Positions 1 through 10,618 of a DNA stretch of 64,000 nt are shown piece after piece. The notes beneath the pieces were generated by a model, which saw only the letters and a list, made by a program, of their open reading frames with translations, ran no database searches and was not told the origin of the DNA. The stretch covers positions 434,001-498,000 of the forward strand of contig MU006244.1 of the NCBI GenBank assembly GCA_010093685.1, in the 5' to 3' direction. The position numbers and the translations under genes were made by a program. Origin of the DNA: Ophiobolus disseminans (lineage: Eukaryota > Ascomycota > Dothideomycetes > Pleosporales > Phaeosphaeriaceae). How positions within the stretch are numbered: the stretch's first letter is position 1; each line of letters opens with the position of its first letter.

Positions 1-300
1 CTTCGTTGAGCGGGTGATATGCTGCATGAGGGTGGAGGGAAGCGGATAGAAAACGGGTATACGTAAACACGTTCCATGCACGAGGCAATGCGGTGTCGAG
101 GATGAGGCATCGGGTTACCGTAAGAGGAGATTTTTTTTCGTTGAGCAGGTGGTGTGCTGCGTGAGGATGAGAGCGCGGGTAGAAGACGGATATATGTGGA
201 GATGATGTATTTGCGGGATGATGAGGTGTTGAGGATGATGACTTGGATTTCTGTGTTGTGAGTTTTCCTTCGTTGAGCGGGTGATATGTTGCGTGAAGGT
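1..300. repeat. Degenerate tandem repeat, about 131-136 bp period
   Basis: Three related blocks begin near positions 2, 138 and 269. Each opens with a variant of TTCGTTGAGCGGGTGATATG followed by GCTGCRTGAGG-like sequence. The first two units are about 136 and 131 bp and the third is only partly similar before it fades. The units have diverged mainly by transitions. No coding frame spans the array. It could be the edge of a longer array that starts outside the window. Confidence 0.6.
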
Positions 301-2207
301 GGGCGCGCGAGCGGATCCAAGTTGAAATTCGTAGGGTCATGATGCGCAAAGTCGGCACACTACTATGTGATTCGTTACATTGGAAAGCATGGTACTGTAG
401 CCCTGTGTTTGGTTGTTCTAGATGCCGTTCGTTGACTTGGGACGGTAGTTGGAAAGTTCGAGAACGGGTTTGCGAGATTGTTTGTTGGGTAGTCGGCTCG
501 ACCGAGGGGCGAGAGTAAGCGGCTGTGATCTTGAAGTGAAGCTAGCTGTTGAAGAGCTTGGGGTATATGATAGAAACGACTGGGGCTTTGTCGACAGTTG
601 GTCCGGAACTACGGACTTTGATGATGCCGAGTTTTGCAGTAAGCACCAACTTTTACGCGGACAGGTATGGGGAGCATTCCCGGTTCTAGTTTCGGTTCCC
701 AGTGCTATACTTGGCAATTCGTGCAGGTTGGCGCGGAGATGGCTAGTGTGTTAACCTCGCGGGGTAATTTGCAACTACTGGCCAGGGGAATGCTGTTGCA
801 AGATTGAAGGGGTGAAGTGCTGGGCGAATCAGCGATTGGCTGCTTGGTTGTGACAGTGAAGATCTATTAATGTTACTTCAAGGCTAAGAGCCCGAATAGA
901 GTAGAGAGATTACTCTGATGGCTTGGTCCGGTGCTCAGAAGCTGGAACTTACCTATATAGAGCAGGTGCTCTATACTGAGCTACATTGTAATTCCCGAAT
1001 ACCGTTTCTGGCCAATGAACCAGTGAAGGCCGGATGATAACTAGACATGTCGGCCACTCACAAAGCTAGTAGCCTCAAGCGCAAGGCACCGGCGTGAACG
1101 AAGACATGGTTAGAAAGTCAGCGAAGCATCTAGGAGTAATCATGTGACGGTGGCGAGCCACTACAACTTCACAGCCACGGTGGAAGGAGCGTATGATTAG
1201 ATTCTTCGCCACCGTTCTGCTGCTTTCAGGGGAGGCACGCGAAGCTTGTCAATCGTACCGGTAGTTGTAATCGACCCCAGTGATTACAAAGCTGAGCGAT
1301 AGCATGATCCTTGGTTTAGTACTACCCAAGATCTCCATTCTAAACGCTGGACACGCCCCCGGTCGGGAACAAGCCCACTAAACGCGGGAGAGGCGTGGCC
1401 CGCAGTACTATTCGTATGGTAACGGCTCTGATTAGTTCGTCAATTGCGGCGAAGTTTGCCATCGTGTAGGGCTGCAGACTGCGCCATGTATAGAGCGACG
1501 ATCTCGCGCGGTGAAGCGTCCGTTTGTAATCTTCCAGAACTGTTCGCTAATAGCATGCAGCAAAAGATCTACCTCTTTCCACAACAGAAGCGCCATGGAG
1601 GGCGAAGCAGATTGCGCAGACGGTGTGAGATGGGATTGGCGTTCGTGAAGTTCGAGGGTTGGCAACACCAGATGAGGTCGCTTCTAGCGTCTTGGCGAGC
1701 CTCCAGAGGCTGCACTTTCCTGCTGGCAAATCGGACGCATCTGCACCCAAGCTCTGTCTTTACGCACTGTGACGACAATTGCATCTCGAGTATGCACCGC
1801 ACCCAAAGCGCGATCTTTTTGCCCAATCTCTGACCGACCTCTGCTTGAGACATGGGTCGGTTAGCGTAGGGCTGCGCACCGTCTCGATCCTGATCAAGTT
1901 CCATGTTGCGAGCACGTGACTTACCCGAATATCGTCGGGGTCCCATCCACCGCTACTTCGGGATAGACAGGAGACAGCCCTGTGGGCCTAAGCCTTGCCC
2001 GCTATCCGTCCTGCACGAACCACTGGCCGAGTAGCGTAACTGGCATGCCAATCCTGCAGTCTGCTACCTACACAGCACCGTTCATATGGGGCTCCACTAC
2101 GTCGATTCTTCAACTGTTGATAGCTTGTTCGCATCCTTCTCCCGTCTCGTCTTTCAAGTAAGCTTGAAGTTGGAGTGGGGTCCGATTTTCACAATTCGTT
2201 GCCCAAC
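301..2207. other. Intergenic, no supported gene
   Basis: Overlapping short open frames on both strands (for example around 449-754 and 1444-1946) show no recognisable domain, no convincing exon structure and no start context, so I treat them as chance frames. No tRNA or repeat signal was recognised. The 3' part presumably holds the promoter and 5' leader of the regulator that starts at 2208. Confidence 0.5.
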
Positions 2208-4302
2208 ATGGTTGGCGTTCCGAAGAGTACTGGGTGCTTGATATGTCGTAAACGGAAGATCAGTAAGTATGACCCGCGGGGATCTTTGCTTCACAGAGAC
2301 TGACTAGGGACAGAATGCGGTACGACACTATCCTTATGCAAACATGATAAGCTCACTAATACCCACAAGACGAGTCTTGGCCATCATGCCTGAATTGTCA
2401 GAAGAATGGCAAAGTCTGCCCTGGCCCTCCCGCACGACATACGTTCAAAGATCTCGGGCCACGGCTGGCTACAGGTGCTACCCGCACTGTTGCCGGCGAA
2501 CATCCTACCATTTTTAGTGAGCGTTACTGGCTTCAGTATGCGACCATACTAACTCGCGCCACATATCAACAAAGCAAACGCTTGACGCAGCTGAACGAAA
2601 AGTACGCAGAGAACGGATCAGTTGTTCACAAGTTCAGAATATCACATCGCCCCGCACCGCAGAGGAAACTGTTACGCCCGTCAGACACTCCAAGTTTGAG
2701 CCCACCACGATCGCCATTTCTGAGGCAGCCATCACCATCTCAACACCACGAGCTTGCACGCGCTCTAATTTTAGCGACTACCACGGGTAGCTCTGGGGTG
2801 CGAATGTCCGTGTTTGGTCCGTTCATTCAGCAAGTACCGTCGAGAATCGGTCATAATGCAGCACTCGATGCCGCAGCGGCAGTACTCGTAAACGCACATA
2901 CCTCACTAGTCAACAAGAAGACATCTATGGAGATAGTCAGTCCACATCTATACCTCAGAGCCATCAAGATGTTGCAGACATGTCTAGAAGATCCTCAGCA
3001 GGGCATGTCTGCAAACACACTGTGCGCTTCTGTCTTACTGAGCTTGGTTGAGGTGAGTCTTCCCGACGACAAGCATTCGACCAAATTTAACGACCGAACT
3101 AGGCGTTAGCCGGCCCACGCATAGGGAATCGCTACTTGGCTCACGTAGGTGGCGCAGGACGCTTGATGGAGCTCCAAGGGCCAGAACAGTATCAGGACTC
3201 GTTTGCAAAGGAGATACTACGCTTCAACAGGGGCGGGATTGTGAGTATTCATGTTTCCTTTGCAAATCATCCGAGTATACGAGTATAACAACCTTCAGGC
3301 ATTGGAGGCAGTCAATCGGGAATACCTGCTAACACTACATATTAGATTGTGACCGCGATCTATGAGCGCAAGCCATGCTTTCTGGCCTCACGGCAATGGC
3401 GCGATATTGCCTTTGACAAGACAGGGCTAAGCTCCGATGACCGTCTCCATGCGGACCTCATACAATACATGGCTGATCTGCCGGAAATACTAAAAGATCT
3501 CAAGGAATTAAACCACGAACCTTCATTTCAACATCCATGCGATACGGGCAACTTTGACCTCCATCACAACCCCGACCCACGTCTCAACCCTGACACTAAT
3601 GTCAAATTTGACGACACTTCATCCGACGACTGCCCCTCACTCGACTTTTCCCCTGATAGCCTCGACAGCCTCGAATTCCTGAATGACTTACAGCGTGTCG
3701 ATCTTCCATACCCCGTTGGCACTGGATACGCCACTTCACCTAAACATATCGCTCTCTTGCACAAGGTCCGGACATTGAAAGGCGCGCTATACGAATTGGG
3801 CGCTCAGATGAACGCCAAGCTGGTCACTGGCGCCACGGCTGTCGAACTACCATCGCTAGAAGAAGACGGTCCGATCACGTCGAGCTGGCACTTCAAAACA
3901 TGGCGCGACATGACTGGCTATAGTTGCTTCTGGTCGATGATGATCCTTACGAACAAGGTCATGATGCGACTTTTACCTCCTTTCGACCCCTCCATCTACG
4001 AGCTACAGGCGGAGTGCAGATCAGTGGCCTTGGAAATTTGTAAGACGTGGGAGGATGCATGGGCGAGCAAGCCGATTGGAGCACTTCACACAGGACTGAG
4101 CTTTGTGGTTGCTTACGAGTACTGCAAGCCAGACGTGCAGGAATGGATCATCCGAGGCATGAACTCTCTTTTGGACTATCAAATGGTGGACGCCTTCCGC
4201 TGGTCTGACGAAGTCATCTCCATGATGAGTGGAAAGCTAGCTGGTGAAGGACCAGACTTGATCTTCTCGACCGTTGGTCTGTCAAAGGAGATGCGATCGT
4301 AG
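2208..4302 (+). CDS. Zn2Cys6 (GAL4-type) transcription factor, about 612 aa
   Basis: A five-exon model reads 2208-2262, 2314-2319, 2370-3052, 3103-3240 and 3346-4302, with phases agreeing at every junction. The second exon is only 6 nt, yet it is needed to complete the zinc cluster. The cluster has cysteines at residues 10, 13, 20, 27, 30 and 37 (spacing 2-6-6-2-6), with the basic stretch RKRKIKC between them. This is the canonical fungal DNA-binding module that chelates two zinc ions. The rest resembles the fungal-specific transcription factor middle region, including a segment reading RKPCFLASRQW. It should act in the nucleus as a sequence-specific regulator; its targets are unknown. The neighbouring cupin gene on the opposite strand is a possible but unproven target. 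The intron 3241-3345 is the least certain junction because an alternative acceptor lies near 3298. Confidence 0.85.
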
Positions 4303-5009
4303 AAAGCGCAGCAGTTCCTCCGCATTACTCGCTACCATTTCTGATTGGGCCTTGGTGCTGTGAGTGAGGCGGGGACAGACTCGCTAGAGGCTCCCTTGCA
4401 TGCGCCGTCTGACATTGCTCGGCCGCCACGATAACAATGGCGAATACAGATGTAAGTCATGCCGTGGGGGCGCAGATTGTGAATCGCGACTGGTCGACTA
4501 GTTCACGTAGGGCTGACAGTTTATACATAGACCCGGTAGCTGGGCGCTTAATTCGAACCTCTCGACAACACCTCGCGACTTGAAGCCGCGTTGACGATAC
4601 ACGATGAGAGACGTGTGCAGACGAGGCTTGCAGCTTCCTGTGGTGAGACACATTCATGTTGGCCAAGATGCCTCCCTCCGCCCCGCTCAACAAAGACACC
4701 ACCTTACCCATATGCGGGGTAACGGTCCGTCTCACCATCCTTCCGCACGGCAGTATTTCAGACAATGACAGCAAATATACATCAAACTTTTCTTCATAGT
4801 TTATTGATGCATCATCATAATTCGTGTCGTGTACGCATCGCTAAACATCTAATCATGCAAGCAGACCAGCACGCAGACCCACCACATGCTCAACGCAAAG
4901 TGTCAAAAAGCCAACGCATCAAAAGTCAAATACCACATGTTAGGCAAACCACAGATAGCGCATCGCACACATCCTCTCAGCCCCATCACCACCCCACCCC
5001 TTTCCAAGG
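4303..5009. other. Intergenic between convergent regulator and cupin genes
   Basis: Both flanking genes end here, so this should contain two 3' UTRs. Short frames at 4457-4774 and 4765-5256 have no recognisable product; the latter overlaps the 3' exon of the cupin gene on the other strand. Confidence 0.5.
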
Positions 5010-5749
5010 CTACCCCTCGCTGGGCTTAATCCCACAGCGTTTCTTGCACTCCTCGCTGCCGATGATGGCGCCCGTACCCACGCGAGGAATTGCCATGCCC
5101 ACCTCTTGCGGGTTGAAACTCTCCTTCCTGCCGAAACCAGCGCGGATGATGTCTTCCGGCACGGTCCAGAGCGCAGGCAGAATGTTGAGCGTGCCGGCGT
5201 CGTCGCTGTTGAGTGCGCTCAGCAGGATGGCGGGTTCGCAGTCTGATATTGCATAAGTACGATGTATTCAGGAGAGTAAGGGGAGTGGCAAGACATACCA
5301 ACGTTCTGCATAACGTGCAGACTCCCCGCGGGGAAAATTGTCATCTTCATAGGCGTCAATTGCGTCACAATGGTCCGGACCCCGTTCTCGCCTATCATCC
5401 ATGTCGTCGTGTTGCCCGTGAACGCGGTCACGGTGTTGGTGGCCCGCGGATGCAGATGCGGCGGCAACATGCCACACGGCGCGAGTTTGAGCAGGGAGAC
5501 GGTCATGCCGAGGCCCTGGAGCGCGGGCATCGACGCGCCATCAGCGGTGAGGACGGCGCCCACAGAGGAGGTGAAATCAGTGTGCTTGGTGAAGTCGTGG
5601 ACCCAGTCGCTGTCTTTTGGGAGGAGGTCGTGGCGGTCGTAGTTTGAAGCTGCTGTGCGCAGGGCGGCGTTGAGAGCTGGGTTTTTGGCGCGGGATTCGG
5701 CGGAGACGAGGGAGACGAGAGTTGTCAGGAAAACAATGGGGGCGAACAT
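5010..5749 (-). CDS. Secreted cupin (germin/spherulin-like), 227 aa
   Basis: Two exons on the minus strand, 5749-5299 and 5242-5010, joined across a 56-nt GT-AG intron (5243-5298). The N-terminus (MFAPIVFLTTLVSLVSA) is a typical signal peptide, so the product is expected to be secreted or wall-associated. Cupin motif 1 contains HLHPRATN: the two metal-binding histidines (98 and 100) are present, but the position usually occupied by glutamate is Asn105. Motif 2 contains PAGSLHVMQN, with the expected histidine and asparagine. After the intron the chain continues with DCEPAILLSALNSDDAGT, a stretch typical of fungal spherulin-like cupins. Function in this family is poorly known: some members are Mn enzymes such as oxalate oxidase or superoxide dismutase, others are structural proteins of spores or encystment. 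The Asn substitution makes a germin-like Mn site uncertain. Confidence 0.88.
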
Positions 5750-5826
5750 GCTGGGCAGGTGGAGTATGGTGATGGAGGGGTATTATGGAGTGTGTGATGT
5801 GTGATAGTAGCGGCCAGCAGCAGAGA

Positions 5827-5832
5827 TATATA
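5827..5832 (-). promoter_or_regulatory. TATA-like element upstream of the cupin gene
   Basis: A TATATA hexamer lies about 78 nt upstream of the cupin start codon at 5749, at a plausible distance for a fungal core promoter. It is short and self-complementary, so chance occurrence cannot be excluded. Confidence 0.3.
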
Positions 5833-5849
5833 GACCAGTGAATCGAAAG

Positions 5850-7524
5850 GGTAAGGCTTTGTTGTACAATCCAGCTGCGTAAGAAGTAGGTCCGGGGGGG
5901 CTGAATCTGAGACAAGAGGTTGTAGTCGTCAGGCAAACTGCAGTGTATGGTAAGTACAGCGAAGGAAGTGGACACCCTCTCAACAACACACAACCAGCAG
6001 GTTATATACATCTTAGCATCAACAAGGCTACGATCAAGGCTGCTGACCGCTCTGCAGTCCATCGTCGTAGTCTTCAAGCCACAGTTACTCTGCTTGACCA
6101 GGCCTCGCCTCGCAATCGACCAGTCAGACCCCCTCATCCGCGCGATGGTGCGATGGGCACTCTGCCGCGCAAACCTCTTCCAGACGAGCAATTGCTATGT
6201 CAAGACGACTCGTTTGCGCGGCAGGATGAATAGAGCTTTAAGGTTGACGTCCACCCGTCTACAATGTAATTATCACGTTATGATGCGTCACCCGCTCGGG
6301 AGATCTGTATCTGGCAGTGGGTACGTAGGTACATTGCCTCGCCATCCGCTTCTTGCGAACCCGGTCTGCGGAAGTTTACTCAAGATTGAGATGTTGCGTC
6401 TTACCACCGAGGCACCGACGACCGGGTTGCAGTCTGTAATGGACGATGTTGCTAGAAGCGGCACTGACTTGATGTTCGGAGTGTCTTTGAGTGTAGTACA
6501 ACAGGATAGGATCGAGGACATGTGTAGTCGGGCCTGTAACATATCGTGGTGGTAGGCGTGTGATATGGAACAATGCTGACCCTGTCCTGAAGTCAGTGTG
6601 AAGCCTCGTTGGATGCTTTGTCGTCTCGAGTAACGTCAATCAAAAGAAAATTCTCGGTATGTACGGTTCTTGGGGAGTTGATCGGATGTAATCGCAGATG
6701 GGGGGCCTTGTATTACAATGTTTGTTCTCATACCATGCCTGACGACGTCGAGGTGCAAGGTCGCACAGACAGCTGCCTTACAACGCTTTGATGGACGCCT
6801 CTTGACCACGGCGCGCGTGCCGACGCCACAGTAGCGCAGCAAAGGGGCGGAGCGCTGCATGCACCCTTGGTCGGTCTGTAATCGTGAAAGCACCAAAATT
6901 AGTGTATTCATGAATGAACAAGTGTAGGTCGGCAGTTCCAACGGTGATACGTGCTAGACATGAAAGAACAGTCGCAAGCCGTTGGACGTGCGCAAGTGGG
7001 CTTGTGGCCTCGATGTATTAGCCGGCAGCTACTGAAGAGGCCGAAAAAAAGCCACAATATCGAAAAGGGTCGACTAAAACACACGATTCGAACAATTCGA
7101 TCGTGAGGTCGCACAGACTCTCGTGCGCGTGTGACGACTTCTTTCTGGAAGCTTACGGGGCGAAGTGGTGATCACGGGCATGATTGCGCATTCGATGTAG
7201 TTGGAGACTAATGTAGTTAAAACTACCGTCAGCATGTACGGAGCTGCATGTCAGTTCGTGATCCAAGACATCACAATGTTTGCTTGTCCTCGCATGTCAG
7301 CTTGTCGATTAGACCTGACGGGTGTTGCACCTTAGCGAGGGGAGGATGCCTGCCCTGTCATGTCGGATGTGGGTATAAATTGACTTCATATAGACCCGAG
7401 CGCGGGAGTAGATCCGGGTTGTGTACTCCCACGCCGAATTTTCTGCGGATGGAACCTATCGACCGGCGCGGGTTGAATCAAGGAACGGGCATGCAATGAG
7501 CATGTTGATTGCGAAGCTGCCATC
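5850..7524. other. Intergenic, no supported gene
   Basis: A 202-codon open frame at 5947-6555 on the plus strand overlaps frames on the other strand. It has no recognisable domain, and I see no splice model that extends it. The other short frames in this 1.7-kb stretch look random. No RNA gene or repeat was recognised. Confidence 0.45.
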
Positions 7525-9731
7525 CTAGCCCATTCTAGTGTCGTGATCAGGTCGCTCTTCCTTGCGCATCATGTACGACATGATGCCCCAGATGCCGCGC
7601 ATTGCTTCGGTGCGGTCGTCGATGTTAAAGAGGTCGAACCAACGCGTCCTCTGCAGCTTTGGCGAACACCAATCCGGCTCTGACGGAGGTTCTTGAGGTA
7701 GACTGCCCTCGCTGAGGTACTTTAGATAGAGCGGATGCACGCGTAAATGCACGATGCTAATGTGATGATTCAGCGATGATACCATGAAGACCTGTCACGA
7801 AGTCAATATGCGAAGGTACACAGGCTGTACGGATACTTGCGTCATCCCATAGCACGCTCCTGTCTTTACCAATGGCCTCGTACACGACCTTCGGATCCCA
7901 TGAAGGATGGCTAGGTCGCAGGACCTTCCAAGCTTCTGCAGGGGTAGGTCTGCGTCGAGTCTTAGAGCCATCTGGGTTGCGATGGGACGGCTTGTCTTCA
8001 GGCGCAGTGCTTGGTTCTTTGATCAGCGCATCGCTAGCACCCTGTGCATCACCAACCTCGCCTCCAGGTCCCCCACCCCATCGTTCTTTAGTCGTCCACC
8101 ATTTGCCTTCGCCACCCCGTGCTTCCGTCTTTCCTTCTCTCGCCCGTTCTTGAGCCAAGAGGAGCAGCCCGCCGAGTTCACGAACAGCGTCAAGCACAGA
8201 GTCTGCATGTCCCGTAGAACCAAAGTTAACGTCGGAACGGCACTGCATGCCGAGCACAGGACCTTCCATCCAGCCTTGCCGTGCTCGTGTTCTGTCTTGG
8301 GGAGATCTCCAAGCCGCGGAGCTCACCCTGACCGGGAAGCGTAAATGCTCGAGCTTCAGCACCGGTGGTCGTCTGTGTTGTGAAAGCGTGACACCAAAAG
8401 CCCAGGCTATAGGTTCCAAGAAAGCTCGTACACAATCAATGCGATACTGATCGGGCATTTCAGCACCGTTTCCAATTCGATATCCTCGATAGGATCCTTT
8501 GGATAGATCGACCGGATTGCCGTGCTCCAGATTCCTAGCCCATGGGACCTTGGGCGGCGCGACCCTCGCGGGCAATACGCGACTTGGGTGGCCCGACGAA
8601 GATGAAGCGGCATTACCGCTAGAAAATCCATTCGACTTCACAGATTGGGCAGATCCCGTGCTACTCACCGCTTCTACCTTCGCCTTCTTGCGGGGTTCTT
8701 CATCGCCGGGGCTCCCGAGCTCGGCCTCGACTTTTGCATTCGTTTCACTTCGTGCTCCCTGGTCACGGGACGGTGTGTGTACTGCAGAGGTTGTCAAACT
8801 TGTTTCGCCACCCTTCTCGACGGCGTCTGCGTTTGGAAACCAGTACTCGTCCAATGAGTTGTCCCAGTAATACGCCAAGTTGTCAAGCCCTTCCCAGAAT
8901 TTTCGAAAGTGGGCTAGCCGTAGAGTGGCTTGTCCTTTGGGGCCCTTTCGGGTGAGGGTCGAGAAAGCATCGCCGTTGTTGAACAGCAGCTCTCTGGCAC
9001 GAACGAAAAACTCGTTGTGATCAGGCTTTCTCCTGCCATTACTGAGGAGGGTGACATTGGAGCCCGAAGACATCAAAAGATCAATGTGTTCAGGCGCTTT
9101 CAGCCAGTCCTTTGGTGGCAGATGCGATTGTGCATCGTTCGACAACGATGATAGCAATGTTTCGAAATCGCATGCTGACTGAAACGTGACGTTCAATAGT
9201 GCGAGAGTATCCTCGGTGACATCTGCCGGCTTCTTCAGACTCAAAAAGTGCGCAGGTATCCCTGACTTTTCGCGTCCCGTCCAGGCTGGTGGTGGACCGG
9301 TGGTGGAAGGATTGGGTGGCTGCAAGTTTGGAAACGTGATGGGAACTGGTCTCGACGGAGGGGCCCTCTTCTTCTTCGTGTCATGTTGCCCCGCAAGTAG
9401 GTTACCTGATGGGCGCGCCCTATATCAGCGACGATAATTGCACGTGCACGTTCTACCTCCGACGAAACATGTATGATGTGTTTGGGAGGAAGTTGGGGAT
9501 CGAGACCACCAAACATGCAGCTCGTGATCGAGAACACGGGTTTGTACAGTTTGTGAGGGAAGGAAAAACTCCAACAGACAGAAGCATCTGTTTGACACGG
9601 TGATGAGACGAGGCGGAGGAAGTTGGGATGCCGGCCAGCACGCCGAAACGTGTCGTTGGAGCGATGACGTGATACCCAATAGCGAGGAAATATGCGATGC
9701 GCGACTAGTACGTACCGCTGAAGCTGAACAT
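7525..9731 (-). CDS. Conserved-looking hypothetical protein, 615 aa, with GC-AG intron
   Basis: Three-exon minus-strand model: 9731-9716 (16 nt, MFSFS), 9405-7841 and 7791-7525. Intron 1 (9406-9715, 310 nt) is long for this genome; intron 2 (7792-7840, 49 nt) uses a GC donor (GCAAGT). With these junctions the frame is open throughout, whereas using the nearby GT donor gives a premature stop. The product has an N-terminal region with a folded-looking block (about residues 40-200), an acidic/Ser-rich low-complexity linker with KKAKVE, then a second block containing GNPVDLSKGSYRGYRIGNG and PQDRTRARQGWMEGPVLGMQ, a glycine-rich stretch, and a C-terminus with RRRPTPAEAWKVLRPSHPSW. I do not recognise the family. 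No signal peptide or membrane span is visible, so a soluble nuclear or cytosolic protein is likely. Exon 1 is the least certain part. Confidence 0.7.
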
Positions 9732-10618
9732 GTTCGCGCCCTGGAAGTGGTGCTGTCTTGATCATCGGCGGGGAGGTTGTCGCGTTGTTGCCCAAGGTAC
9801 CGTGAAGCGGCTGTGGATCCTGGTCCTGGCAAAGCGCCTGTGGGCCCTCGCCGTCGGTGTGCATCCTGCATCACTCTGGCCTCCACTTCTCGAAGTCCAG
9901 CACCCATCATGTGTAAGTCGCATAATAGAGGAGCCTGAGCACCTCGAATTGAAGGCTGGTGACAGTCGTCATGCTCCAGCTGCGTTCAGCTTGGCCGCCG
10001 AGACAATCAAGAGCCTCATCATGCGGCGTCCCGAAGGCATCGTTCTGTGGCCCGTCTGAGCACACGCGACTCTGGTGGTGCATGGCTCACCCAGCAGAGG
10101 CGCAAATGTAGCCCGAATACGGGCAGCGATACGGAGTCGAGTGGGTGCAAAAGACAGCTGAAGTCACATGTCGCTAGCCGACCGCCCTGAAGTTTGTCGC
10201 TTCTGCCCCTCAACACACCTCCATCGTCGCCCGCAACACCACGAGCATGCCTTGTCTTGAATGCACTCAGCATGGATAGGCCACCATTATTTCTCTCGGC
10301 TGAGACAGTCATGGCGGCACTGATCGGGTTTGCGAGGCCTACTGCGCTTCATAAACGCTTTTCGAAGCGGCACATGGCACACGCCGCGTTTCAGACACGC
10401 CCCAACGCACACCATATGCCAACGGTTCTCTGCCATCCGGTTACTCTCGAACGCCTGCTAACATCTTCCTTTGTGAATCTAATGTACAGCACCAAGTAGC
10501 TGAAGTCTTCAATTTCCCTGGTTAATATGCTCAAAGCGCCCACGGCGCTTGAGCTTCTCTCTGTCTGTCTCCTTCTCCGAGCCCTTGCTGGCGTTTCTCT
10601 CATGAGCCGGTAGTCTGC
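9732..10618. other. Divergent intergenic region with possible missed signal-peptide exon
   Basis: This lies between two divergently transcribed genes. An ATG at 10527-10529 opens a 28-codon frame rich in Leu, Val and Cys that ends in a stop shortly before the start chosen for the next gene. It looks like a signal peptide (it contains LELLSVCLLLRALAGVSL) and could be a first exon of the membrane protein at 10619. I found no clean intron joining the two frames. Confidence 0.4.

Noticed and set aside
4540..4620. Possible tRNA (AATTCGAACCTC on the plus strand)
   Set aside because: The GG of the B box is missing on the needed side, and no cloverleaf forms.
5947..6555. 202-codon plus-strand frame
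   Set aside because: Overlaps open frames on the other strand, with no domain, no splice model and no start context.
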